Assembly: GCF_018687455.1 (NCBI RefSeq)
Contig: NZ_CP061291.1
Coordinates: 620,001 to 684,000 of the forward strand
Direction: 5' to 3'
DNA: 64,000 nucleotides
Source: Polynucleobacter sp. TSB-Sco08W16
Lineage (GTDB): Bacteria; Pseudomonadota; Gammaproteobacteria; Burkholderiales; Burkholderiaceae
Part shown: positions 43,698 through 51,905 of the stretch, piece after piece
How the letters are laid out: each line of letters begins with the position of its first letter
Position numbering within the stretch: position 1 is the stretch's first letter
Program-made: the position numbers and the translations under genes
Notes under the pieces: model-generated
Seen by the model: the letters and a program-made list of their open reading frames with translations, nothing else
What the model was told of the DNA's origin: nothing
Databases searched by the model: none

Positions 43698-45331
43698 GTT
43701 TGTTGCGCTATGAGAACTTATGTATTTCATTTGGCTCGGGACGTCGCGAGAAATTTGCTGTTAACCATTTGGATCTAGAGATAGGCATTGGTGAACGGGT
43801 AGCTTTGGTAGGGGAGTCGGGCTCAGGTAAGACGCTCACTGCACTCGCGCCTTTAAGGCTTGAGCCTGAGGGCGCTAAGGTTTCAGGAAAAATTCTGTGG
43901 AATAAAAAAGATGGCAAAGGAGCGGTTGATCTCCTTGCCTTGCCCATTGAGGATATTCGTGAGATCCGCGGTCGTGAAATCGCCATGGTGTTTCAGGAGC
44001 CGATGACGGCTCTGAATCCTTTATTCACAATTGGCAATCAAATTATTGAAGCAGTACAGATTTACCAGCCGCTCATCTCTAAATCCGATTGCATTGATGC
44101 TGCGATTGATTTGCTCAAGAAGACAGGGATTCCCGAGCCCGAGAGACGTTTTCACTCATACCCTCATCAGCTCTCAGGTGGTCAGCGTCAACGCGCAATG
44201 ATTGCAATGGCTTTGGCTTGCAAACCCCGCCTGCTGATTGCAGATGAACCTACTACGGCTTTGGACGTCAGTTTGCGTTTACAAATCTTAGACCTGCTTA
44301 AAGAGTTGCAGGAAGAATCGAAAGAGCATGGTGGTATGGGAATTTTGTTAATCACCCATGACCTCAATTTAGTAAAACATTTTGCTCAACGTGTTGCCGT
44401 TTTAAATCAAGGTAACTTAATCGAAGCAGGCACAACTAAACAAGTCTTTGAGCATCCATCTGATCCGTACACTCGTGCACTTGTCAATAGCGAGCCGGTC
44501 CGAAATCTTGCGCCAGTAATGCCATTGGCGCCGGTGTTATTAAAAACAGAAGAACTCTCAGTTGCATACCCAAGTTCAGAGTCAGTATCGTGGTTTAAAA
44601 AAGCACCGCCACATAAAGTGCTAAGAAAAGTCAGCTTCCATTTAAAACAAGGTCAAACCATTGGCGTCATTGGTGAGTCTGGTTCGGGTAAAACCACCTT
44701 GGGCATGGCTGTCCTGGGCCTGTTGGGTGACTCAGCAGCGCTGGTGACCGGTCATGTCGATGTACTCGGTCAAGATTGGCAAACACTCAAGCCTGTAGAG
44801 CGACGCGCAATGCGTTCAAGCTTGCAAGTGATTTTTCAGGATCCATTTGGCTCACTCTCGCCACGCATGAATGTCATGCAGATTATTTCTGAGGGTTTAG
44901 ATGTTCACCATCCAAAACTTTCAGAAGCAGAGCGTGAGTCGCGCGTTATCGATATGCTTAAAGAAGTTGGCTTAGATCGTTCAGCCTTAACCCGATATCC
45001 CCATGAATTTTCTGGTGGGCAACGGCAGCGCATTGCCATCGCACGCGCGTTGATTTTGCGTCCGCAAATTTTGGTGCTCGATGAACCAACCTCAGCGCTT
45101 GACGTGTCTATTCAGAAACAAGTGCTTGCCTTGCTGTCGGAATTGCAGAAGAAATACAACCTGGCCTATCTCATGATTAGCCATGATTTGGCTGTCATTC
45201 GGGCAATGTCTCACGAAGTCATGGTCCTGAAAGAAGGTAGGGTGGTTGAGTTTGGTGATACCGAAACCCTCATCAAGCACCCCAAACAGATCTATACCAA
45301 AGAATTATTCGCAGCCGCTGAATTGACTTAA
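43694..45331 (+). CDS. yejF: Peptide/microcin C ABC transporter ATPase (YejF-like, double)
   Basis: A 545-residue fused ATPase with two nucleotide-binding domains. Walker A motifs are GESGSGKTL (about residue 40) and GESGSGKTT (about residue 330). The signatures are LSGGQRQRAMIAMAL and FSGGQRQRIAIARAL, and Walker B is LLIADEPTTALDV and LVLDEPTSALDV. Each half ends with an oligopeptide-type C-terminal domain. It drives uptake through YejBE. It is the last gene of the operon. Confidence 0.94.
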   Translation: MSLLRYENLCISFGSGRREKFAVNHLDLEIGIGERVALVGESGSGKTLTALAPLRLEPEGAKVSGKILWNKKDGKGAVDLLALPIEDIREIRGREIAMVFQEPMTALNPLFTIGNQIIEAVQIYQPLISKSDCIDAAIDLLKKTGIPEPERRFHSYPHQLSGGQRQRAMIAMALACKPRLLIADEPTTALDVSLRLQILDLLKELQEESKEHGGMGILLITHDLNLVKHFAQRVAVLNQGNLIEAGTTKQVFEHPSDPYTRALVNSEPVRNLAPVMPLAPVLLKTEELSVAYPSSESVSWFKKAPPHKVLRKVSFHLKQGQTIGVIGESGSGKTTLGMAVLGLLGDSAALVTGHVDVLGQDWQTLKPVERRAMRSSLQVIFQDPFGSLSPRMNVMQIISEGLDVHHPKLSEAERESRVIDMLKEVGLDRSALTRYPHEFSGGQRQRIAIARALILRPQILVLDEPTSALDVSIQKQVLALLSELQKKYNLAYLMISHDLAVIRAMSHEVMVLKEGRVVEFGDTETLIKHPKQIYTKELFAAAELT

Positions 45332-45468
45332 TAGGGGCGGTTGGCCCTGATGTTATGGGCTGATTTGGTGCATTTGCCCCGCATTGAGGCAAAAAAATGT
45401 TTATAAACAAAGACTTAAGCCTATAGTGAAGACTTGGTTAATAAGGGGTTCTTTGTTAAACTGGTGAA

Positions 45469-46131
45469 ATGTCATTGAAAAAAGCGCTACTTTCTCAAAT
45501 CCTGGGCCTAAGCTTGGGTTTGTCGGTCTCAATATCCGCATTTGCTGTAGATGCGGCTGCTGGGTCTGATGCCATCGCCCCATCGGCTGAAGTAGTGGTT
45601 CCAAAAGAAAGTATGTTCCAAGCTGGTAGGGCATACATCTCTCGTGTTTCTGACCGCTTGGCAGATACCGTTTCTGGAAAGCCTGAAGAGTTGATTAATC
45701 GCGCCATGCAAGTAATTGGTGTGCGTTATCGCTGGGATGCAGAATTGCCGCAGTCTGGTTTGGATGGCAGTAGTTTTGTTGGCTATGTATTTAAAGATAA
45801 ATTGGGTTTCTTATTGCCACGTAAATCCACTCAGATGAGTCGTGTTGGCAAGCCGATTAATCGCGATGAGTTGCAACCTGGTGATCTAGTGTTCTTTAAC
45901 ACCATGCGATTAACGTTCTCACATGTAGGCATATATGTGGGCGATAACAAGTTTATTCATTCACCATCAAAAGGCACTAGCGTTCGAGTGGATGATCTCA
46001 GTAGTTTGTATTGGGATAAACGATTCGATGGTGCTCGTCGTTTAGATGGCAGCGACAACTTGAATGATTCCGAACGCCAAGAGTTATTAGACGAAGTAAA
46101 AGAGATTAAGCGTAAGTCACGTAGCCTCTAA
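45469..46131 (+). CDS. NlpC/P60 (C40) family protein with the catalytic Cys replaced by Gly
   Basis: A 220-residue exported protein. The signal peptide is about residues 1-26 (ISAFA). The NlpC/P60 domain starts near residue 70, with YRWDAELPQSG, LQPGDLVFFNT, SHVGIYVGDNKFIHSPSKG and KRFDGARRL. Active enzymes carry DCSGF; here the sequence is LDGSSF, with Gly100 in the cysteine's place. The histidines of the family (His152, His164) remain. It is therefore probably a non-catalytic paralogue that binds peptidoglycan or regulates another enzyme. The C-terminus is a charged helix. Confidence 0.85.
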   Translation: MSLKKALLSQILGLSLGLSVSISAFAVDAAAGSDAIAPSAEVVVPKESMFQAGRAYISRVSDRLADTVSGKPEELINRAMQVIGVRYRWDAELPQSGLDGSSFVGYVFKDKLGFLLPRKSTQMSRVGKPINRDELQPGDLVFFNTMRLTFSHVGIYVGDNKFIHSPSKGTSVRVDDLSSLYWDKRFDGARRLDGSDNLNDSERQELLDEVKEIKRKSRSL

Positions 46132-46154
46132 TCCCTCTTTAAGCCCTAAGGGGC

Positions 46155-47057
46155 TTAGCCTCTCAGCCTCTCCTTAATTAATCCCATTTGTTCTTGCGCA
46201 GCGACCTCGCCCGCCAAGATCGCTGCATTTCTGGATTTAAATTCACTGCTACTCATTTGTTTGAGTTGCGGGGTAATCACAATATCGGCACTCTTGAGTT
46301 CGTATTGATTAATGCTTCTTTGCATGATCGAAATGGTTTGCTGGAGCACGCCAAAGGTTCCGCTGGCATCTTGATGAACGGGCTCTGAGGAAATATTGAC
46401 TGCTATGACTAAGGTTGCGCCCATTTGTCTGGCATAACTCACAGGTACTGGTGCGACTAAGCCGCCATCAACATATTCTTTGCCACCAATCATGGTCGGC
46501 TGGAAGATTCCAGGTACGCTACACGATGCGCGCACAGCTTGACCAGTATTCCCACTTCGAAAGAGGACGCCTTTGCCAGATTGCAATTCGGTAGCAACAA
46601 TACCTAGGGGGATACGCATCTGCTCAATCGATTTATTTTGAACTTCACGGTTCACCATATTTTGCAGGGCATCGCCTTTGATAAGTCCACCAAAGCGTCC
46701 AGCAAATGGCAGACCCCAGTCTGCAATCGTAGCCTCGTCCAAATTCAGGGCAAGGCGATTGAGTTCATTCCCTGTGGCGCCAGAAGCAAGTAGGGCTGCA
46801 ATCACACTGCCAGCGCTGCTACCAACCACGATATCTGGGCGAATGCCTTGAGCTTCTAAAGCTTTAATTACTCCAATATGGGCAAATCCACGCGCTGCTC
46901 CCGCACCAAGGACAAGGCCTACCACTGGCTTTTTGGGTCCCATAAGGCTACATGAGCTTAAGCTACCTGCGCCCACTAAGGCACCTAAGCCCATGCCAAT
47001 CCCTAATAATTGGCGTCGCGCGATGGAAACAGGGGGTTTTGAGGATTTATTGAGCAT
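46155..47057 (-). CDS. Patatin-like phospholipase (RssA-type)
   Basis: A 300-residue patatin-fold hydrolase. The oxyanion hole is LVLGAGAARGFAHIGVIKAL, the nucleophile Ser is in VVGSSAGSVIAALL, and the catalytic Asp is in KEYVDGGLVAP. The N-terminus has a twin-arginine-like segment (ARRQLLGIGMGLGALVGAGS) ending in a lipobox-like LSSC, so it may be a Tat-exported lipoprotein. It probably hydrolyses phospholipid acyl chains. It is monocistronic and divergent from scpB. Confidence 0.88.
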   Translation of the reverse strand: MLNKSSKPPVSIARRQLLGIGMGLGALVGAGSLSSCSLMGPKKPVVGLVLGAGAARGFAHIGVIKALEAQGIRPDIVVGSSAGSVIAALLASGATGNELNRLALNLDEATIADWGLPFAGRFGGLIKGDALQNMVNREVQNKSIEQMRIPLGIVATELQSGKGVLFRSGNTGQAVRASCSVPGIFQPTMIGGKEYVDGGLVAPVPVSYARQMGATLVIAVNISSEPVHQDASGTFGVLQQTISIMQRSINQYELKSADIVITPQLKQMSSSEFKSRNAAILAGEVAAQEQMGLIKERLRG

Positions 47058-47081
47058 GTGGCTATTGTATTGAGCCTACCT

Positions 47082-47087
47082 TATAAT
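47082..47087 (+). promoter_or_regulatory. Perfect -10 hexamer of the scpB-rluB promoter
   Basis: TATAAT at 47082-47087 lies 162 bases before the scpB start. No good -35 is visible at the right distance. Transcription from here would give a leader of about 155 bases. Confidence 0.5.
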
Positions 47088-47099
47088 GGTCGCAGGGTG

Positions 47100-47236
47100 A
47101 ACGAAATGGACTTCGTTGCAGCGCGGGCATATCCCCCAACTAGAAATAATGAGATGGATTGCCCGTAGTCGCTAGAAAACACCAAAACCCATTATTGAAA
47201 TACATTTTTTAAAGCCTCATCAGGAGCATTCCTGAT
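47100..47236 (+). promoter_or_regulatory. Structured scpB 5' leader with hairpins
   Basis: Perfect hairpins are AACGAA-N6-TTCGTT (47100-47117) and ATCAGGA-GCAT-TCCTGAT (47219-47236). A longer-range pairing is possible between GCGGGCA (47123-47129) and TGCCCGT (47160-47166, one G-U). The last hairpin ends 12 bases before the ATG and contains AGGAG, which would otherwise be the nearest ribosome-binding motif but is too far for normal spacing. Confidence 0.45.
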
Positions 47237-47248
47237 AGCCCGACTTTT

Positions 47249-47980
47249 ATGGACGATCACAACAAGCGCGTTATTGAAACAGCCCTCCTATGTGCGCAGG
47301 AGCCACTCACCGTTGCCGACTTGTCTCGTCTCTTTGTTGAAGACGTTACCACTGCTGATATTGATGACGCACTGGTTGAGTTACAGCGAGCTTGGGATGA
47401 GAAGGGCATGGAGTTGGTGCATATTGCTACTGGTTGGCGTTTTCAGAGCCGCCTATCTATGCGCGAGTATCTTGATCGCCTCACACCTGAAAAGCCGCCA
47501 AAGTATTCACGCGCTGTGATGGAAACCTTGGCGATCATTGCTTATCGTCAGCCTGTTACTCGTGGTGAGATTGAGGAGATTCGTGGAGTTGCTGTAAGTA
47601 GCAATGTCATGAAGCAATTAGAAGATCGTGGTTGGGTAGAGGTGATTGGTCACAAAGAGACGGTTGGTCGACCTGGTCTATACGCTACTACAAAACAATT
47701 TTTAGATGACTTAAGTCTCACCAATCTACAAAGCCTGCCAATCTTAGAAGATGCTGCACCAATGGCTGCAGCTGCACAGTTAGGTCAAGCTGTTATGGAA
47801 TTTGATCCTAGTGCTACTGTCGAAACGGTAGTCATTGAAGAGACTGAAGAAATACTTGTGATTGAAACAACTGAAGTCATCACAGAAGAGCTCGGCGAAG
47901 AAGTTGAACAAGCTGAAGAAATCGAGCAAACCGAAGAAGCAACCCCTGAGTCTGATGAGCAATCAGACGAAACAAAATAA
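47249..47980 (+). CDS. scpB: Segregation and condensation protein ScpB
   Basis: A 243-residue protein; the first 160 residues are the paired winged-helix ScpB domain (ETALLCAQEPLTVADLSRLF, PPKYSRAVMETLAIIAYRQP, GRPGLYATTKQFLDDLSL). The acidic tail, from about residue 185, is rich in Glu and Thr. ScpB bridges the kleisin ScpA in the SMC complex. No Shine-Dalgarno precedes the ATG (bases CCGACTTTT), but the start fits the family. ScpA is not in the window; rluB follows by six bases. Confidence 0.93.
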   Translation: MDDHNKRVIETALLCAQEPLTVADLSRLFVEDVTTADIDDALVELQRAWDEKGMELVHIATGWRFQSRLSMREYLDRLTPEKPPKYSRAVMETLAIIAYRQPVTRGEIEEIRGVAVSSNVMKQLEDRGWVEVIGHKETVGRPGLYATTKQFLDDLSLTNLQSLPILEDAAPMAAAAQLGQAVMEFDPSATVETVVIEETEEILVIETTEVITEELGEEVEQAEEIEQTEEATPESDEQSDETK

Positions 47981-47986
47981 TAATTA

Positions 47987-49750
47987 ATGACAAGCTCTAA
48001 CGAAAACGATTCATCCCCAGCAGCACCAGCAACGCCTTCTCAAACGGATACAGGCTCTTCACATACAGAAGGCTCTCAGGGGGAGGGTGGCGAACGTACT
48101 CCACGTGAGGACCGTGGTCCCCGTCATCCGCGACGTGCTGGAACGGGTAAACACCCTTTTAATAAGAAACGTCCCTTTAACAAGGACAAACCACGTCGTG
48201 AGGGTGATTCAAGCAATGGCCCGCGCGAAGGCGGTGGCAATCACTCAGCAAAGTTAGCTCCAAATCCTGCGGATGTTGAGGCATTGTTTGCCTCCGTGGT
48301 TTCAGGTGAGTTTGATGCCGCACTGGATGCTCCAGAGGTATTGGAAGCAAAGAACCCAGATGGTTTAAATGAAAGTGACATCTCCCATCAGACTGGTGCT
48401 GAGCGTCGCGCACAACGTTCGCGCGAGGACGAAGATCCCGATGCGCCTACCGAAGAAGAGATGAGTAGTTTGCAGTTTGCAAACGTAGATGATTTGCCAC
48501 TCAGTTTGCGTGATGAGGTTTGGTCTGACCTTGATGGTCTAGACGATGATGCTGATGACGAAGATACCGTTAAGTTGCACAAGGTATTGGCTGACGTTGG
48601 CATGGGATCCCGTCGCGATATGGAAGACTTGATTATTCAAGGTCGCGTATCGGTAAACAGCTTGCCTGCACATATCGGTCAGCGTATCGGGCCAACAGAT
48701 CAAGTGCGCATTAATGGCAAGCCAGTACATCGTAAGATTCAAACTAAGCCGCCACGCGTGATCATGTATCACAAGCCGGCTGGCGAGATCGTGAGTCAAT
48801 CCGATCCAGAAGGCCGCCCAACCGTTTTTGATCGCTTGCCCAAGCCACGTCAAGGGCGCTGGATTGCAGTCGGGCGTCTAGACTTTAATACTGAAGGTTT
48901 GTTGTTATTCACTACTTCAGGTGAATTAGCTAACCGCCTAATGCATCCACGTTATGGTGTCGAGCGTGAATATGCAGTACGCATCTTGGGTGAGCTGAGT
49001 CAGGACAACACAGCACTATTAAAGAGCGGTATCACGCTCGATGATGGCCAAGCGAAATTCTTGCGCCTAGCGATGGGCGGCGGTGATGGTGCCAACCGTT
49101 GGTATCACGTTGCATTAACGGAAGGTCGTAACCGCGAAGTACGTCGTATGTTTGAAGCAGTTGGTCATACGGTATCTCGCTTAATCCGAACTCGCTATGG
49201 CATTTTCCTGTTACCTCCACGCTTAAGGCGGGGTAAATGGGAGGAGATTGAAGCCGGCGGTATTTATAACTTGATGAAGTCTGCAGGCTTAAAAATGCCG
49301 CAACCGCAAGATAAAGGACGCAATCCTAACGCTGGTAGACAAGGTCGCAACCCAGAGGGTGCCGATTTCCAGCCTGATCCAATGCAAACCTCTGTTTCTT
49401 ATTGGGGTTCACGGGACGCTTTAACTCTGGCGAGTGGCCATAATGGCCTTACTCACCAAGGTAGGGGTGGCAAGCCTGGCGGCGGTGGATCTGGCGAAGG
49501 GCGCGGACCTTTCCGAGGTCGTACGCAAGGCGGCAGGCCAGGTCAAGGTGGCGGGCAGGGCGGACAAGGCGGTCAGGGTGGTCAAGGCCAAAACCGCAAT
49601 AAAGGTAAAAAAGTACATCATGGGCAGTCTGCATTTGTGACTGCAAACCCTCAAAGTCCTGGAAATGGACCTAAACGGGGTGCACCAAAAGGGCGCAAAC
49701 CTTTCAATAAAGGTCCTAGAAAACCCCGAAATCCTGGCGAAAGCTTCTGA
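47987..49750 (+). CDS. rluB: 23S rRNA pseudouridine(2605) synthase with long disordered ends
   Basis: A 587-residue protein. The S4 RNA-binding domain starts near residue 196 (LHKVLADVGMGSRRDMEDLI). The synthase domain has GRLDFNTEGLLLF, whose Asp (about residue 302) is the catalytic one. The first 195 residues are disordered and charged (acidic and Arg/Lys-rich blocks), and the last 140 are Gly/Gln-rich (GGQGGQGGQGGQ). E. coli RluB is only 291 long. Such extensions are common in this bacterial group. It modifies U2605 in 23S rRNA. Confidence 0.93.
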   Translation: MTSSNENDSSPAAPATPSQTDTGSSHTEGSQGEGGERTPREDRGPRHPRRAGTGKHPFNKKRPFNKDKPRREGDSSNGPREGGGNHSAKLAPNPADVEALFASVVSGEFDAALDAPEVLEAKNPDGLNESDISHQTGAERRAQRSREDEDPDAPTEEEMSSLQFANVDDLPLSLRDEVWSDLDGLDDDADDEDTVKLHKVLADVGMGSRRDMEDLIIQGRVSVNSLPAHIGQRIGPTDQVRINGKPVHRKIQTKPPRVIMYHKPAGEIVSQSDPEGRPTVFDRLPKPRQGRWIAVGRLDFNTEGLLLFTTSGELANRLMHPRYGVEREYAVRILGELSQDNTALLKSGITLDDGQAKFLRLAMGGGDGANRWYHVALTEGRNREVRRMFEAVGHTVSRLIRTRYGIFLLPPRLRRGKWEEIEAGGIYNLMKSAGLKMPQPQDKGRNPNAGRQGRNPEGADFQPDPMQTSVSYWGSRDALTLASGHNGLTHQGRGGKPGGGGSGEGRGPFRGRTQGGRPGQGGGQGGQGGQGGQGQNRNKGKKVHHGQSAFVTANPQSPGNGPKRGAPKGRKPFNKGPRKPRNPGESF

Positions 49751-49778
49751 TTTCTATCGGTTTTCTCTAAAAATCGGC

Positions 49779-49784
49779 TATAAT
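49779..49784 (+). promoter_or_regulatory. Perfect -10 hexamer of the rimP operon promoter
   Basis: TATAAT at 49779-49784, seven bases before the first hairpin of the rimP leader. The -35 is unclear (no TTGACA-like motif at 16-18 bases). A start near 49791 would place the hairpin at the very 5' end of the RNA. Confidence 0.6.
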
Positions 49785-49790
49785 TTTGGT

Positions 49791-49852
49791 CTTGCAGCAC
49801 AAACATGCTGCAAGTGTTGTTACCGACTGATGTTGCGATCAACGTAAGTCGG
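49791..49852 (+). promoter_or_regulatory. Stacked hairpins in the rimP-nusA-infB leader
   Basis: A perfect nine-base-pair hairpin CTTGCAGCA / TGCTGCAAG with a six-base loop (49791-49814) is followed by a nested pair: CCGACT / AGTCGG (49823-49828 with 49847-49852) enclosing GTTG / CAAC around CGAT (49832-49843). The structures precede a terminator, as expected of an attenuator or antiterminator. Confidence 0.7.
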
Positions 49853-49873
49853 CCTGTTCTGAATTTCGAGAAT

Positions 49874-49899
49874 ATGGGCTTTGAAGCCCATTTTTTTTT
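49874..49899 (+). terminator. Leader terminator (attenuator) upstream of rimP
   Basis: ATGGGCT-TTGA-AGCCCAT stem at 49874-49891 runs straight into nine T residues (49891-49899). It stands 24 bases before the rimP GTG, so transcription of the operon has to pass it. A premature terminator here fits attenuation by NusA or another factor. Confidence 0.82.
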
Positions 49900-49922
49900 G
49901 CCATTTTGGTTTGAAGGGTGTT

Positions 49923-50414
49923 GTGAAAGATCAAAAGATCATCGCTGCAGAGCTAGAAAACTTAGGCTACACGCTAGTAGATATTGAGCGTGAAGCCGGG
50001 GGTTTGCTGCGCGTCACAATTGAAAACCCGGATTACGAGCGTTTGATTAATGTTTTGGATTGCGAGAAGGTGAGCCATCAATTGAGCTACGCCTTACCGG
50101 TAGAAAACATTCCTTACGAACGTCTGGAGATTTCTTCTCCAGGCTTAGATCGCCCTGTAAAGACGGCGGCTGATTTTGAGCGCTTTGCTGGAATGGAAGT
50201 AGATTTGAAGTTGCGTGTTGCTGTTGGCAGCCGTAAGAATTTTCGTGGTGTGTTGCAAGGTTTGCTGAGTGGTGAGTTGGATTCACCTGATGCGAAATTT
50301 GGTTTGGTGTTCGAGGGTGCTGATGGTCAGCCCTCTCAATTGGAGTTTTCTTTAGCCGAGGTCGATAAGACCCGGTTGGTCCCTGTTATTGATTTCAAAG
50401 GAAGAAAGTCATGA
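49923..50414 (+). CDS. rimP: Ribosome maturation factor RimP
   Basis: A 163-residue protein for 30S subunit maturation. It starts at GTG 49923 after GAAGGG; an in-frame ATG at 49881 lies inside the terminator stem and is not credible. Blocks are AAELENLGYTLVDIEREAGG, LDCEKVSHQLSYAL, ERLEISSPGLDRPVKTAADF (RimP signature) and a C-terminal SH3-like domain ending at LVPVIDF. It overlaps nusA by four bases. Confidence 0.93.
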   Translation: MKDQKIIAAELENLGYTLVDIEREAGGLLRVTIENPDYERLINVLDCEKVSHQLSYALPVENIPYERLEISSPGLDRPVKTAADFERFAGMEVDLKLRVAVGSRKNFRGVLQGLLSGELDSPDAKFGLVFEGADGQPSQLEFSLAEVDKTRLVPVIDFKGRKS

Positions 50415-51892
50415 GTCGAGAAGTTCTCATGTTGGCAGACGCCCTAGCGCGTGAAAAGAACGTTGATCAAGCGATTGTGTTTGAGGCACTTGAAATGGCG
50501 TTGGCATCAGCCACTAAAAAGCGTTACGCAACTGAAGATGTGGATATTCGCGTATCTATCGACCGTGAGTCTGGTGAATACGAGACCTTCCGTCGTTGGT
50601 TGGTTGTTCCTGATGAAGCCGGTCTCCAAGAGCCAGATAAAGAAATTTTGCAATTTGAGGCTAAAGAGCAAATTCCAGATATGGAAGTTGGCGACTACAT
50701 CGAAGAGCAAATTGAATCATTAGCATTTGGTCGTATCGGCGCACAAGCTGCTAAGCAAGTGATCTTGCAACGCATCCGTGATGCTGAGCGTGAGCAGATT
50801 TTGAACGATTACCTTGAGCGTGGCGAAAAAGTCATGACCGGTACCGTGAAGCGTGCCGATAAGAATGGCTTAATTATTGAATCTGGCCGCGTTGAAGCTT
50901 TACTGCGTCGCGATCAAATGATTCCAAAAGAGAACTTGCGTTCCGGTGACCGCGTCCGCGCTTACATTCTTAAAGTGGATCGTGAAGCCCGTGGCCCACA
51001 AATTGAACTCTCTCGTACTTGCCCAGATTTCTTGATCAAGTTGTTTGAGAACGAAGTTCCAGAAATGGAGCAGGGATTATTAGAGATCAAGGGCGCTGCT
51101 CGTGATCCTGGTATCCGTGCAAAGATTGCAGTGGTCACCTATGACAAGCGTATCGATCCAATCGGTACTTGCGTTGGCGTTCGTGGCACACGCGTTACCG
51201 CAGTTCGTAACGAAGTGGCCGGCGAGGCAGTAGATATTGTGTTGTGGTCTGAAGATCCAGCGCAGTTTGTGATTGGTGCCTTGGCGCCAGCACAAGTATC
51301 TTCAATTGTGGTTGACGAAGAGCGTCACGCGATGGATGTGGTGGTTGATGAAGAGAACTTGGCAATTGCGATTGGCCGTAGTGGACAGAACGTTCGCTTG
51401 GCGAGCGATTTGACTGGTTGGCAAATCAACATCATGACTCCTGAAGAGTCTGCTGAGAAAACTGAAAAAGAAGCTTCTTCTGTACGTCAATTGTTTATGG
51501 ACAAATTAGACGTAGACCAAGAAGTGGCTGATATTTTGATTGAAGAAGGTTTCAATACATTAGAAGAAGTGGCTTATGTGCCATTGTCTGAAATGTTAGA
51601 GATTGATTCATTTGATGAAGATACTGTGAATGAGTTGCGTACCCGCGCACGTGATTCTTTGTTAACGATGGAGTTAGCAAAAGAAGAGCGTATTGGCGAA
51701 GTGTCGCAAGACTTGCGTTCCCTCGAGGGAATGACCACAGAGTTGATTGCCAAGCTTGCTGACAATCAAGTACATACCCGTGACGACCTTGCTGAATTAG
51801 CTGTTGATGAGCTAGTTGAGGCGACACAAATTGACGAAGAAACTGCGAAAACGCTCATCATGAAAGCGCGCGAACATTGGTTTACTTCATGA
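50411..51892 (+). CDS. nusA: Transcription termination/antitermination protein NusA
   Basis: A 493-residue protein with the N-terminal RNA polymerase-binding domain (1-125), S1 (about 135-200, VMTGTVKRADKNGLIIESGR), two KH domains (about 230-345, including IGTCVGVRGTRVTAVRNEVA and VAIGRSGQNVRLASDLTGWQ-type segments) and two acidic repeats (about 365-425 and 440-490) as in proteobacteria. Length matches E. coli NusA (495). It may also act back on its own leader, which contains a terminator. Confidence 0.96.
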   Translation: MSREVLMLADALAREKNVDQAIVFEALEMALASATKKRYATEDVDIRVSIDRESGEYETFRRWLVVPDEAGLQEPDKEILQFEAKEQIPDMEVGDYIEEQIESLAFGRIGAQAAKQVILQRIRDAEREQILNDYLERGEKVMTGTVKRADKNGLIIESGRVEALLRRDQMIPKENLRSGDRVRAYILKVDREARGPQIELSRTCPDFLIKLFENEVPEMEQGLLEIKGAARDPGIRAKIAVVTYDKRIDPIGTCVGVRGTRVTAVRNEVAGEAVDIVLWSEDPAQFVIGALAPAQVSSIVVDEERHAMDVVVDEENLAIAIGRSGQNVRLASDLTGWQINIMTPEESAEKTEKEASSVRQLFMDKLDVDQEVADILIEEGFNTLEEVAYVPLSEMLEIDSFDEDTVNELRTRARDSLLTMELAKEERIGEVSQDLRSLEGMTTELIAKLADNQVHTRDDLAELAVDELVEATQIDEETAKTLIMKAREHWFTS

Positions 51893-51905
51893 GAGGAAGT
51901 AGTGC

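Noticed and set aside
45332..45468. Gap of 137 bases between yejF and the NlpC/P60-like gene
   Set aside because: I looked for a promoter, an operator or a terminator and found none convincing; only AT-rich sequence and a poor GGGGC/GGCCC repeat.
46140..46157. Hairpin TAAGCCC-TAAG-GGGCTTA between the NlpC/P60-like and patatin genes
   Set aside because: The stem is good, but neither strand has a U-run after it, so I do not call it a terminator.
47090..47200. Possible tRNA or riboswitch in the scpB leader
   Set aside because: No cloverleaf, T-arm consensus or known aptamer core can be seen; I report it only as a structured leader.
49440..49610. Gly/Gln tandem repeats at the rluB 3' end
   Set aside because: This is protein low complexity in a disordered tail, not a mobile repeat or CRISPR-like array.
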